From Zanthoxylum bungeanum (Eukaryota > Streptophyta > Magnoliopsida > Sapindales > Rutaceae): a stretch of 64,000 bases of DNA. The notes beneath the pieces were generated by a model, which was given only the letters and a program-made list of their open reading frames with translations, had not been told where the DNA came from and did no database searches. The position numbers and the translations under genes are program-made. Positions 23,786-35,128 of this stretch are shown one piece after another. How positions within the stretch are numbered: the stretch's first letter is position 1; every line of letters starts with the position of its first letter. The stretch is from the NCBI GenBank assembly GCA_019454045.1, contig SKCR01019537.1, forward strand, positions 1-64,000. Direction: 5' to 3'.

Positions 23786-26440
23786 CTATAGCCAGTCACT
23801 CAAGCATCTAATACCCGAACTATGTATGTGTCGTTCAAAAACTTGCTGAAGAACAGCCTTCGTCAGCGGATCTGCAATGTTGTCATCTGATGTGACCTTC
23901 TCGACCTTTACATCGCCACGATGTATAATCTCCCGAATCAGATGGTAACGTCGAAGAACATGCTTGGACCGTTGATGAGACCTTGGTTCCTTAGCCTGTG
24001 CTATAGCCCCGTTATTGTCACAATACAATGGAACGGGCTCAGCTGCTAACGGAACTACTCCTAATCCGATTAGGAACTTTCGGATCCAAACTGCCTCCTT
24101 TGCTGCTTCAGATGCAGCGATGTACTCCGCTTCTGTTGTTGAATCGGCAACAGTATCTTGCTTGGAAGATTTCCAGCTCACTGCTCCGTTATTCAAACAA
24201 AAAATGTACCCGGATTGCGACTTGTAGTCATCCTTGTCGGTTTGGAAACTTGCATCGGTATACCCAGATACCGCAAGTTCTCCACCTCCATAAATTAAGA
24301 AAGCATCCTTAGTTCGTTTAAGATACTTAAGGATATTCTTAACTGCTATCCAGTGACCTTCACCTGGATCGGCCTGATAGCGACTGCACATGCTCAAAGC
24401 ATATGAGACATCAGGTCGTGTACATATCATGGCATACATGATCGATCCGACTGCCGAGGCGAACGGTATCCGACTCATGTTGTCCTCTCTCTTCCTGAGT
24501 CTTAGGACACATGTCCTTAGACAGAGAGTACCTCGTACCATTGGAACCAATCCCCTCTTGGATTGTTCCATGTTGAATCGCTTCAACACTTTATCAATGT
24601 ATGTACTCTGGGAGAGTCCAAGCAGCTTTCTAGATCTATCCCGGTAGATTTTTATTCCAAGAATAAAGGCTGCTTCTCCCAGATCTTTCATGGAGAATTT
24701 TAATGAAAGCCAAGCTTTCACCGACGTTAGCATGGGAATGTCATTGCCTATAAGCAATACGTCGTCGACATAAAGGACAATAAAAGTAAGTGCTCTCCCA
24801 CTAACCTTCTTGTATACACAAGGGTCATCTGCGTTTTGCACGAAATCATATTCCTTTATGATCTCATCAAAACGCTGATTCCATGACCGTGATGCTTGCT
24901 TCAATCCATAAATGGATCGATTTAACTTACAAACCTTGTTTGCAAGTCTAGGTACGATAAAACCGTCAGGCTGTTGCATATAAACATCCTCCAAAAGGTT
25001 TCCGTTAAGGAAAGCGGTTTTAACGTCCATCTGCCATATCTCGAAGTCGAAATATGCAGCTATTGCAAGCATTATCCGAATGGATTTAATCATGGCAACG
25101 GGTGAGAAGGTTTCGTCATAATCAATACCATATTGTTGACGATACCCCTTCGCTACAAGCCTAGCTTTGTACGTTTGTACGTTGCCATCCATGTCGGTCT
25201 TCTTCTTGAAGATCCATCTGCATCCAATAGGCTTTACGCCTTCTGGTGCATCAACCAGTGTCCAAACTTGGTTGGCGTACATGGAATCCATCTCGGACTT
25301 CATGGCTTCTTGCCATAAAGCGGAATCGATATTTTGTATCGCTTCCTCATACGTAGCCGGCTCATTATCCTCAATAAGATTAATATCTATATGAGGTGAG
25401 ATCAGGAACCCATACCTCTCAGGTACTGTTCTGACTCTCTCCGACCTACGCGGTCCTTGTGTATGTGAAGTTTGTGGTACAGACTCATCCCGGACGGTCT
25501 GTTCTTGTTCCGTCGTTGATTCATTGCCAGGAACAGTATCACTACGATCTTCATCGAGTTCTACTTTCCTCCCACTTACCACTGCATTTAAAAAATCCTT
25601 CTCAAGGAAAAATGCTTGTAGAGCAACAAATACTTTGTTCTCTTGTGGGTGATAGAAGTAATATCCTTTGGTTTCCCTAGGATATCCTACGAAAAGGCAT
25701 TTATCAGATTTGGGTTCAAGTTTGGTACCTTCCAAACGTTTAACATATGCCCAGCATCCCCAAATCTTCAGGAAAGAGAAACCTGGTTTCCTTCCTGTCC
25801 ATATCTCATATGGAGTCTGTTCAACAGACTTCGACGGTACCTTATTCAAAATAAGTATAGCACTGTTTAATGCGTATCCCCAGAAGGATATTGGTAGCTC
25901 AGTGCGACTCATCATTGACCTCACCATGTCCAACAAGGTGCGGTTTCTCCGTTCGGACACACCGTTTAATTGCGGTGTTCCAGGAGGAGTCCACTGTGAA
26001 AGAATACCATATTCTTTCAAGTAATCTTGAAACTCATAACTTAAGTATTCGCCACCACGGTCTGACCGTAATGTCTTGATACTCTTCCCTGTTTGTTTCT
26101 CCACTTCGTGTCGAAACTCTTTGAATTTCTCAAAAGTTTCCGACTTGTGTCTCATAAGATACACATAACCGTAACGAGATGCATCATCTGTAAAGGTTAC
26201 GAAGTAGTGAAATCCACCTCTAGCCTGGCTAGACATGGGCCCGCATACGTCAGTATGAACGAGAGCCAACAGTTCTGTGGCACGTTCACCTTTACCGCTA
26301 AAAGGTGATTTAGGCATTTTGCCTAAAAGACAAGATTCGCAGACGTCATATGAATTGGGATCAAATTCGTCCAAGTACCCACTCTTCGAAAGTGTGGATA
26401 TGCGAGTCTTGTTGATGTGTCCCAGACGACAATGCCACAT
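23786..26440 (-). CDS. Copia pol: integrase, reverse transcriptase and RNase H
   Basis: This 884-codon frame (start taken as the first ATG; translation really enters from upstream) holds a GAG-pre-integrase zinc motif (WHCRLGH at 2-8, CESC at 34-37). The integrase core has D64, D127 and E163, the exact D,D35E spacing. The RT has D472 in QMDVKTAFLNG and YVDD at 557-560. RNase H has D729, E770/E772 and D808. The proteins copy element RNA and join the DNA to the chromosome. It ends at a stop next to the polypurine tract, so no env-like frame follows. About residues 633-653 the usual order is lost while the family pattern is present in another frame, so two compensating one-base slips are likely. 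A one-base slip also separates it from the protease frame upstream. Confidence 0.95.
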   Translation of the reverse strand: MWHCRLGHINKTRISTLSKSGYLDEFDPNSYDVCESCLLGKMPKSPFSGKGERATELLALVHTDVCGPMSSQARGGFHYFVTFTDDASRYGYVYLMRHKSETFEKFKEFRHEVEKQTGKSIKTLRSDRGGEYLSYEFQDYLKEYGILSQWTPPGTPQLNGVSERRNRTLLDMVRSMMSRTELPISFWGYALNSAILILNKVPSKSVEQTPYEIWTGRKPGFSFLKIWGCWAYVKRLEGTKLEPKSDKCLFVGYPRETKGYYFYHPQENKVFVALQAFFLEKDFLNAVVSGRKVELDEDRSDTVPGNESTTEQEQTVRDESVPQTSHTQGPRRSERVRTVPERYGFLISPHIDINLIEDNEPATYEEAIQNIDSALWQEAMKSEMDSMYANQVWTLVDAPEGVKPIGCRWIFKKKTDMDGNVQTYKARLVAKGYRQQYGIDYDETFSPVAMIKSIRIMLAIAAYFDFEIWQMDVKTAFLNGNLLEDVYMQQPDGFIVPRLANKVCKLNRSIYGLKQASRSWNQRFDEIIKEYDFVQNADDPCVYKKVSGRALTFIVLYVDDVLLIGNDIPMLTSVKAWLSLKFSMKDLGEAAFILGIKIYRDRSRKLLGLSQSTYIDKVLKRFNMEQSKRGLVPMVRGTLCLRTCVLRLRKREDNMSRIPFASAVGSIMYAMICTRPDVSYALSMCSRYQADPGEGHWIAVKNILKYLKRTKDAFLIYGGGELAVSGYTDASFQTDKDDYKSQSGYIFCLNNGAVSWKSSKQDTVADSTTEAEYIAASEAAKEAVWIRKFLIGLGVVPLAAEPVPLYCDNNGAIAQAKEPRSHQRSKHVLRRYHLIREIIHRGDVKVEKVTSDDNIADPLTKAVLQQVFERHIHSSGIRCLSDWL

Positions 26441-26459
26441 ATAAGCTTCATCTTTTAGA

Positions 26460-26762
26460 TTACTTCTTTGAGCCTTTGTTTGTCATTTTAGGAGATTCAT
26501 TTATATTCAAAATATAAAGACCGTTATTTGCAACAGCTGTGCAAATTTCTGCATCATTTTTATATAAATAACACCCAGTGTTCCTGAATACAAAAGTGTA
26601 ACCCTGCTGGGTTAACAAGGATACAGATATAATATTCCTAGTTAAACTAGGTACAAAATAACAGTTCAAAAGTTTAAGTTCATGCCCTGAGGGCAGTTCT
26701 AAAACAAAAGTCCCTACGGCCAAAACAGCAACTGGTGTTCCGTTTCCAACCCGTAGATCCAT
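26460..26762 (-). CDS. Copia protease, C-terminal part, frame-shifted segment
   Basis: This 100-codon segment reads MDLRVGNGTPVAVLAVGTFV through SLTRNIISVSLLTQQGY, the usual stretch between a copia protease active site and the pre-integrase domain. It overlaps the end of the gag frame in a different frame and stops 20 bp before the pol frame opens. Both junctions look like single-base indels, so it is best read as part of one gag-pol frame. The same stretch, decayed, is at about 54250-54540 in element 3. Confidence 0.85.
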   Translation of the reverse strand: MDLRVGNGTPVAVLAVGTFVLELPSGHELKLLNCYFVPSLTRNIISVSLLTQQGYTFVFRNTGCYLYKNDAEICTAVANNGLYILNINESPKMTNKGSKK

Positions 26763-27751
26763 CTCCCCGATGCCAGCACCCTGCTATCCTGCAGATCCTG
26801 CACATCAGTACAAATATGAGCACCACAACCAGAATCAAAAATCCAATTTTTAAAACTAGAAGTATTCATATTTATCTCAATAACAAACATACCAGAAGCG
26901 ATAGCCTTGCCATCCTTGATATCCTCCTTCTGCCCTTTGCCCATTCGGCAGTCACGTTTCCAGTGACCCCTCTTGCCGCAGTTGAGGCAGATGTCGTGAG
27001 ATTTGTCCTTTGGCTTCCTAGAAGCCACTGTCAACTTGCCTTTGCCCTTTCTTGAACTTCTTCTTCCTTGCACCTCCAATTGCCTTGGGGCCACCCTTTG
27101 GCGCATGAGAGGTCGATGCAAATGCGCCTCGCGCTTGCTCCCCTTTAGGAGTTCCCTTTCGGACTCCTTCAAGATAGATAACAGCTCTCCAAGAGTGTCA
27201 TCTGTATCCATCAACTTGTAGTTGACTATGATTTGTTTCCAAGTATCAGGAAGTGACTGCAAGATCATATCTATAGTCAGCTCAGCCTCCAAGACTATTC
27301 CCATATTGGCCAACTCATCAATATCGGCGATCATTTGAGTCCCGTGGGCTTCAACTGATGCGCCATCTGTCATCCGGGAGCGGAAGAGTTTCCTTACTAG
27401 CTCGTACCTCTTCATCCGCTTATTGGTGCGGTGAAGATCACGCAATCTTGCCATCATGTTATAGGGATCCAAGTCCCTATTCTGGCGTCTGAAATGCTGG
27501 GTCATTGCAGCTAGCATAACTGACTGAGCTTGGTCACAATCGTCACTATGAGTTTTCCATAACTCTAGCTCCAGTGGCTCAGTGGGTTTAGGCGGGAGAG
27601 GTCTCTGAATAGTATACAGTATCCTCTCAGCCCCAAGCACTATCTTGAGGTTCATTTCCCAGTCGGCAAAGTTTGTCCCTTTGAAGACATTATCGCCCAT
27701 GATTATGTCGCGGATATTACCTTTGCCATCATCTTGACAACTATAGTCCAA
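26714..27751 (-). CDS. Copia gag (capsid/nucleocapsid) with protease start
   Basis: The frame has 345 codons. Residues about 18-200 match the copia capsid-type gag pattern (GTNFADWEMNLKIVLGAE, ILQSLPDTWKQ). A CX2CX4HX4C zinc knuckle, CLNCGKRGHWKRDC, lies at about 255-268 and should bind the RNA. The protease active site DSG is at about 306-308. Residues about 207-238 are proline/arginine-rich and out of character with what surrounds them, which suggests a compensated pair of one-base slips. The last ~15 residues are out of frame; the protease continues in another frame at 26762. The capsid would package element RNA. Confidence 0.9.
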   Translation of the reverse strand: MDYSCQDDGKGNIRDIIMGDNVFKGTNFADWEMNLKIVLGAERILYTIQRPLPPKPTEPLELELWKTHSDDCDQAQSVMLAAMTQHFRRQNRDLDPYNMMARLRDLHRTNKRMKRYELVRKLFRSRMTDGASVEAHGTQMIADIDELANMGIVLEAELTIDMILQSLPDTWKQIIVNYKLMDTDDTLGELLSILKESERELLKGSKREAHLHRPLMRQRVAPRQLEVQGRRSSRKGKGKLTVASRKPKDKSHDICLNCGKRGHWKRDCRMGKGQKEDIKDGKAIASGMFVIEINMNTSSFKNWIFDSGCGAHICTDVQDLQDSRVLASGRWIYGLETEHQLLFWP

Positions 27752-27991
27752 CTATAAAGTCAACGATGTTATGGGTACAGTCAAACTGTTACAAAAATAA
27801 CAATATATTAGTCCAACTAATTATTAAAATATTGACGAAATGATTTTGAAAGACGCGTAAGGCTAAGTATCTGAACGAAATTGCAAATTCAATAATAGCC
27901 TCCCACTATTTTCTTCAAGTTTCTAACCCTCTGTAGAGAACTCGGGAAATCTAATTTCCTAGTGGGCTAGGATCCCGTTAAATAACACACA

Positions 27992-28370
27992 ACCTTGACT
28001 TTGGCCAATAAAAATTGTATGCTATTTAACATAGGTAGATCTCCATGATCAATTGGATCTCATCCAATTCCTAGATCCGGTTAGGTGGACATCCAAGTCC
28101 GAAACATATGTATAATGTCAATGTATCCAATACATTTTCCTAACCATATCCTCCGAATCAACTAGGCCTTGGCTTTGGCCAAAACAAACCTAATGATTCC
28201 GTTAAGCGGGACCCATGACGACGAGGAAAGTTTCGTAATCAATGTCGTTGGACAAAAAGTGACCTTGACTTTGGCCATAAAAATCACGATTTGGACAAGA
28301 CACCGATATGCAACAAAACTCTCATGATTCAAGTACATCCTAGGTTGACAAAGGTCTTGACTTTGGTCAA
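27992..28370 (-). repeat. Four copies of TTGGCCAAAGTCAAGG in the leader
   Basis: On the minus strand the motif occurs at 27992-28008, 28165-28182, 28261-28276 and 28353-28370, with spacings of about 173, 96 and 92 bp. The TTGGCCAA core is palindromic. Element 3 has four copies in the same place relative to gag. Confidence 0.85.
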
Positions 28371-29478
28371 AAACAAACCAATGCCAACTTTGGATCTTGA
28401 ACAAGAACCATTCAATGGAAGGATATTCGCTTAATATAAATTGAGGGATTTTCGCGTAATTGGCAACCAATTTATTTATCTTTGTTAGGTCTCATCATCA
28501 TACACCCTTAAGCATGCTTCTAAAACATCATAAAGCGCGTAAAGTAAATTAATAGTGATATGCGGATGGATATATAAACAACTTGTTCCTAGAACAAATC
28601 ACTCCCTTTCCTCTCCCCGCTAGCACTATTCTACAACTACCCAATTACATAATACAATAAGAGAAACCTCATTTACATTGAGGGGAATTAGGTGAGAAGA
28701 GAATACAAAGAGATAAAGAGATAAGGCTGGACACGCAGGTCCAATTTATAAATTCCAAATTTACAATAATTTCTAAAATTACCCTTTCCCTTCTAATATC
28801 CATCCGATATACACTATTCATTCATCACATACATATATATTCAAACAAGACATGCTTTTACAACCAATCTAATCCAATTAATTAGTCTTTGTTAAAGTGA
28901 TCATCCAATGTTCAAACAACGGTTTGATTTTGTGCGAGTCCAACTCGATTGAGAATAAGTACATAAAGTACGAATTCGCGAATTATATCGAACTACTAAT
29001 AAATCTAATTTAATTCGTATTCAATACTAATCCAATTATTTAATTCCAAATCAAATGTTTACACTTTTAATATGCTTTAAGGACTTAGATTCTAAATCTA
29101 ATCCTATTGGGTCTCAAAGCCCAATAACATCCAATGTTGAATTTAATTCAAGTCAAATGGACTTAGAATTGATTTATTAAGGCTTGGGCTTTTGGTCAAT
29201 GTGGGTCAAACCCAATTGCCAAGCCCAAATAAGGAATCACCCTTAAGTGCCATAAAACCAATTTTAAGCCCATAAGGCCCAATTAAATTATTAAAGCCCA
29301 TTAATTAAATTTTAATATTCCAAACATTAAAGTCCAATTAATTAAAGTGTAATACCAAGATTAATATATTAAACCAAATATTTCAAAAATACCCATTTAA
29401 TTTATTAATCATGTATTTATCAAATTAAATGTCCAACATTAATTTATCAAAAATCAACTCCATTTCATGTCCTTGTAC

Positions 29479-30060
29479 ATTCGGCCAAGGTGAGTTTTTT
29501 GTGTCGATTTGTTTTTCAATCCGATTGAATTACTAATCTACGTCCCGTACACGTTCTAAGTCATCTAATGATCTTAAACACAAAAATTTCAATCCACTCC
29601 AAGTAGCAACACATTCGGCCAAGGCATGGATTAGGGGAAAAATCATCCAATGCATTTTTCAAAATTGATTCCATATAACATCATGTTATACACATGCAAG
29701 CATACTTATTAATCAAATTTCATAAGAACATGCTTATATCAATTTCATCATGCCATTCGGCCAAGGTGAAGATATTGGGGAAAAATCATCCAATGCATTT
29801 TTCATAAAATTGATTCCATGTAATATCATTCTATATACATGCAAGCATACTTATTCATCAAATTTCACAAGAACATGCTTCAATCAATTTATCACACCCA
29901 TTCGGCCAAGGTCAAAATTTTGGGGAAAAAATCATCCAATGCATTTTTCATAAAATTGATTTCATATAATGTCATTTAACATACATCTAAGCATACTCAT
30001 TCATCAAATTTCACAAGAACATGCTTCAATCAATTTTTCACAAATTTTAACCTAAAGTAT
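29479..30060 (-). repeat. ~140 bp tandem repeats in the leader next to the primer site
   Basis: ATTCGGCCAAGG recurs at 29479, 29615, 29755 and 29900 (spacings 136, 140, 145). The last three copies are each followed by GGGGAAAAATCATCCAATGCATTTTTC and AGAACATGCTT blocks. Related GATTTTTCCCC blocks occur in the element 3 leader near 50975, 51120, 51270 and 51415. Confidence 0.8.
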
Positions 30061-30076
30061 TTCATGCTTAAACCTA

Positions 30077-30090
30077 GCTCAATGATACCA
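30077..30090 (-). other. Primer binding site of copia element 2, variant
   Basis: The minus strand reads TGGTATCATTGAGC one base after the LTR end. Compared with the tRNA-iMet-type site TGGTATCAGAGC (present at 50810-50821) it has two extra T residues after the first eight bases. Confidence 0.75.
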
Positions 30091-30091
30091 T

Positions 30092-32063
30092 TGTTGGTTT
30101 CTATAATATGTCCCAAACAAAGATTAAGCATGTGAAATACTATAAAGAATATATATGAACATGAAATATGGCGGAATCATACTTACAATGCCTTGTGATG
30201 AAGTAGATGATCAAATGGGTAGAAGCTCCAAGTGGTGGAGGATTCGGCCAAGAGGAGGAAGAAGACTGAAGCTCCAAGCTTTGTATTCCAAGCTCTTTGA
30301 TGGTTTCCCTATCACCTCTTTTGATCCCTTGCTTGTGCTAGCAAAAATGGAGAATGGAAGATCAAATCTTCCTTGCCCTTGTCAATGGAGTTCACGGCAA
30401 TTTGAGAGAGAAGAGAGAGTTTTTGTGTAATGTCTTGATTAATTAATTTTTGTATTACCAAAAATCAATTTATATTTATGTTATAATTTATTAAATTAAT
30501 AATAAATCTATGACATAAACCATGCAATGGCTTAGAGTGTCAAACACTCAAACTCCATGCAAAGCCTTTGAGTGAAATGCACACTATCACCATGCAATGC
30601 CTTAGAGTGTTTTGTACACTATTAACATGCAATGCCTTATCAATAAAATAATGCATATAATGACAAGTGTCATGTGGGCCCCACACGTTTCCAATGAAAG
30701 TGGGCCCACGTCCACTCACGCGTTCGGGTTCGATATTTCCGAAATACCGAGCTAGCGTCGCGACGTTAATTAAATCGGATTTAAATAAATAATCGCTCCT
30801 AGCGAAATTATTATTTACGTCGCTTACGAATTAATTCTAAATTAACTCGTATGCCCGAATTAAAATCTAATTTTAATTTCGCGTCGAAATCGAATTTCGA
30901 TTATTATATCGAATATAATAATTTTATCGATTAATTCCAAATTAATCGTTCTCTCTCTCTGAATAAGGCACTTTATCCGAGATAAAGTTTCTCCGCAATT
31001 AATCCAAGATTAATTAAGTTCGAATCAAATATCATAGGTGAATCTTCAGGAAGCGACCCAAGAGATCTCCGGATATTTTGGCAGTAAATACGGTCGTCGG
31101 ATAATCCGAACACGTACGTACCTCGTACTACGTCTTTACCGATTACAAGACAAGGTTGGCTTCTAGCAAAGCGCCATGCCTACCCAATTCTCCAGAAATA
31201 TTCTTATAGGAATATAAGATCTGTATCAGGCGTAGTATACCGTAGTATTGCGTACATCGATCCAGTATCGGATGATCACATGCTAGGCCTGGGGCTGGAG
31301 ATGTGTCTGCCCCGTACGAAACATATATCGGACATCAAGCAGCTAGTCTCTTTAAATCAGACAATCCTGACCTAGTCATATTGTCCCGACGGTTGCAACC
31401 TTTTATAGAGTACTAGTTCTGTGCCCTGCGTGATCATCGCCTCCATATGTCTGAAGCGATACTTCCATCTTGACATCACATCCAGTACACTACGATTCTC
31501 GATAAACCCAGAAGAGGTGTACACAGAACCGGTTAGGGTCCCCAACCACCAAAACAAAGTTTACCGATTGTCGCAAGTACTAGCGATGTAAGTCTCAGGT
31601 TAAGACCATATACACCTACCCTGATGCGGCCTCCCATAGACACGCAGACATACTACCAATGGGATTCCGCGGGGTCTATCCAGAGCGAAGCTGTTTTCCG
31701 TACCATCGGTAAAACACAACCTCCTATTGCACTTGCATAAGTATCCAATACTTAAATATATGAGAACTATGCTGTTGTGCCCTCACAACGTGCACAAGCG
31801 CAATACTAGTCTATTCCGCATTATCGATGTCCGATCTCGATAATACTCCGACTAGGGATATTTAATGATTTAAACTTTTATAGATTGATACTGTCTCATA
31901 TCATCTCAATCCAGTATTAATCATATGGACTTTCGCCATTTATTAATCAAAGTAAATATTATTACAAAACGGCAAAAGGCAATTTCATTATCACATAGTT
32001 AATTTTGTACAATAATACAATATCATTTACAAACAGTGACGCTATGGGACATAATGTCTAACA
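30092..32063 (-). repeat. Copia element 2, 5' LTR (1972 bp)
   Basis: Same termini and content as 21801-23771, with the hairpin chain at about 30726-31016. Near-identity of the pair indicates a recent insertion. Confidence 0.95.
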
Positions 32064-32125
32064 CGGGCTACTCTGACACCGACAGGGCCGCGAGCCCGGA
32101 CAGCGTTGCCGATTTGTGTTCTACA
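32064..32125 (+). repeat. Tat/Ogre-like LTR, remaining end, with target duplication of element 2
   Basis: CGGGC at 32064-32068 is the right target duplication. The rest continues the LTR interrupted at 21800 and ends TGTGTTCTACA at 32125, the same terminus as at 16681-16691. Confidence 0.88.
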
Positions 32126-33112
32126 GATATGAAAAATCCAGGGTTGTGAATCATACCAATATATTTCTAAAGATGAGTTAATTATTTTATGCTTGTGTAA
32201 TGTACTATTTTATTAACATGGAAAATGAAATATGCAAAAGCCTCTTCGATGGTCAGATGCAAACAAAACCCAAAGTAACCCAATTAACTTTTTATTCATA
32301 TGTTAATTAAAAAACTCTGAATTCATTAAGTTTAAGTTCCAATTATGGCTACCTACACATGACAGGTATATTCCTATCCTGGAAGGAAATCTCTAAGGTG
32401 AATGTGAGATCGTGAGCTATTGAGTCTACGGCTGAACCTAAAATCCCTTTTCCAAGTTCATTTTATGTTTACCTAATCAATCTTATTAGTGGCCATTAAC
32501 AAGAAGCATTAAGAACTAAACTCAATAAATAAACAAAAACATCACACAAGGCATAGAAATGTCAACTTATTAAATCATTGATATTGGTTTTATCACAACC
32601 CTAGAAACTGTATTTAGTTACAATACATACCTAGGATTACTAAAGACATAAATAAACAAAAATATCATACGACAAGTTGAAAATAAAAAGTTAAAATAAA
32701 ACAATGAAATAATGATGGGGTTAGGGGATCCACTTTTATAATTCAAATTTAGAAATCTCCATTATTATAATACATAATTTACATTATATTACCAACCAAC
32801 CATTAGGCGGTATCTATTAAGTCATATTTTAATTAATTCTAACCGACCATAAAGGCGATATCCAAATGTCAGGTTAAAAATTAATTTAATTGGATAAATC
32901 AAAGTGGGAGACAATGAAGATTACTCACACCAAATTATACAATTTGGACAAATTGGATTAAGCCCACTTAAAAGTTGATTACAACTTTTATTAATTAAAA
33001 ATTATCTAAGTTTTGCTGTAAATAACAAACATTAGGAAGGTTTTAATTAACAAGTATAAACATAAGCAAAAGCTTGGGTGAGCTATACACAAGTAATACT
33101 TGAGAGATTAAC
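32126..33112. other. Unassigned AT-rich sequence
   Basis: About 1 kb with no recognisable gene or repeat family. A short imperfect repeat (AGGCGGTATCTATTAAGTCATATTTTAATTAATTCTAACC against AAAGGCGATATCC) lies at about 32813-32865. It directly flanks the solo LTR and may be the upstream part of the older copia LTR that ends at 36070. Confidence 0.4.
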
Positions 33113-33117
33113 CTAAG
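33113..33117. other. Target site duplication of the solo LTR, left copy
   Basis: CTAAG, repeated at 35124-35128. Confidence 0.88.
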
Positions 33118-35123
33118 TGTTGGACAATTATGACCCATAGCGTCACTATTTGTACAGATCATGGTGTTGTTGTACAAATTAACTATGTGACAAAGGAGAT
33201 TACACTCTTATCATTTGTGATTAGATCACCTAGATGTATAATGATGAGAGGTCCTTGTGATTTATTCCTGGATGGAGAATGATATGAGACAGTATCAATC
33301 CACGAAGGATAAATCATTAAATATCCCTAGTCAGAGTATTATCGAGATTGGACATCGATAAATACGTAAAAGACTAGTATTACACTTGTGCGTATTGTGA
33401 GGGCACAACGGCATAGTTCTCATATATTTGGGTATAGGATACTCATGCAAGTGTAATATGAGGTTGTGTTTTACCGATGGTACGGGAAACAGCTTCGCTC
33501 TGGATAGACCCCCTCAGAATTCCATTGGTAGTATGACTATGTGTCTATGGAAGTCCGAAATCAGGGTAGGTGTATTTGGCCTTAACCTGAGACTTGGACC
33601 GCTAATACTTGCGACAATCAATATACTTTGGTTGAGGTCGTCCAGGGCTTTAACAGGTTATGTGTACGCCAATACTGGGTATATTGAGAATCGTATTGTG
33701 TTGGGTGTGATGTCAAGACGGAAGTGTCACTCCAGTCATATGGAGATAATGGTCACATAGGATACGGGACTGGTTCTCTTAAATGTTGTAGCTATCGCGA
33801 AAAAATGACAAGGTCATGTTTATCGGATTATAGAGACTAGTTACCAGACATCCGACATGTGCTTCGTACGGGGCAGACATAATTCCAGCCCTAGGCCTAG
33901 CACGTTATCATCTAATACTAGACAGAAATACGCAATACTACGGTATACTACGCTTGATACAGATCATTTATTCCTGTAAGGATATTTTCCGGAGAATTGG
34001 GTAGGCATGGCGCTTTGCTAGAGGCCAACCTTGTCTTGTAAATCGGTATAAACGTAGTACTAGGTACTTACGTTTTCGGATAGTCCGACGACTGAATTTA
34101 CTGACAACATATCTGGGAATCTCATGGGTCACTTCCCAAAGATTCACCGATGACGTATAATTCGCACTCTAAATTAATCTGGGATTAATAAGATGAGAGC
34201 GAAAATTAATCTGGGATTAATTGACGAGGTATTTTATCTGGGATAAAATATCATTTAAAAGAGAGATAACGATTAATTTGGAATTAATCGATTAATTAAT
34301 ATATTCGATATATTAAACGAAATTCGATTTCGACGCGGAATTAAAATTAGATTTTAATTCGGGCGAACGAGTTAATTTAGAATTAATTCGATAGCGATGT
34401 GAATAGTGACTTCACTAGGCGTAATCATTTAATTACGACGCAACGGAAAATTCGTTAATTTGGAATTAGCGAACCCGAGCCCGAGATTATTTGCGAGCGC
34501 ATTCGCATTTCCAATTCGAGTGCGGCACGTCAAATCAAGCATCAAATCGCTAGTCGCATCAAGCGTCAAATCATAAGTCACTTTGAATGATGTGACTTGA
34601 CAACTTGATGGATTGAGTGATGTGAGTTGTTAGGGCTTTAATGGTTTGACTTTTAAAAGCCAAATTCAAGTGAAATGCATGTGAAATTCACATGTGTGTA
34701 TAAGATACACAAATTTCTCAAACCAAACACAATTCTCTCTCTCCATTTCTCTCTACTCTTCACACCCAAACCAGTGGGTTTTTCTTCTGTTTTTACCGAG
34801 CACTGAGGGAAGCAAATAGTGTGATTTTGTGGCAAAATCACAAGTGCTAGCATACTTACGAGACATGCGAAGGTGATAGGGAATTCCACCCATGAGCCGG
34901 GAACCATTCGACGAAGCTTGGAGCTTGACGAAGGACCAAAAACGAAGCCAAAACAGTGAGGAAATTCTGCTCACTGCCGAATGCAGTCCAAGGCAGAAAA
35001 TGGAGTTTCGTTGCTTGCCGCATCGCTCAACCGATCGATGTGAGTATTCCACAACTTCTTCGATTTGTATTCGCACTTGATTCATGCTTATAATTGATCT
35101 TGGGACCTTAATAGAAACCAACA
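33118..35123 (+). mobile_element. Copia solo LTR, 2006 bp, with perfect target duplication
   Basis: It begins TGTTGGACAATTATGACCC, ends ATAGAAACCAACA and is flanked by CTAAG on both sides, with no primer site or polypurine tract. This is the product of recombination between the two LTRs of a former full element. It is the most complete copy of the LTR subtype also seen at 48424-48515/58781-59998. The hairpin chain lies at about 34172-34473. Confidence 0.93.
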
Positions 35124-35128
35124 CTAAG

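Larger units (their letters stand above)
27752..30076 (-). other. 5' leader of copia element 2
   Basis: This long untranslated leader lies between primer site and gag. It is homologous to the leader of element 3 (50823-53340), for example the shared block around GGACCTGCGTGTCCAGCC (minus strand of 28728; plus strand at 52451). It holds two repeat sets annotated separately. No protein-coding frame is apparent. Confidence 0.85.
21801..32063 (-). mobile_element. Copia element 2: complete LTR retrotransposon, 10263 bp
   Basis: Two nearly identical LTRs (21801-23771 and 30092-32063), a perfect 5 bp target duplication CGGGC, a polypurine tract, a primer site and a gag-pol coding region, all on the minus strand, define a complete insertion. 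Domain order on the minus strand is capsid with zinc knuckle, protease, integrase, RT, RNase H, which is the Ty1/copia order. Only a few single-base frame breaks separate it from one continuous gag-pol frame. It sits inside a Tat-like LTR and is younger than it. A copia sub-lineage is not assigned. Confidence 0.96.
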
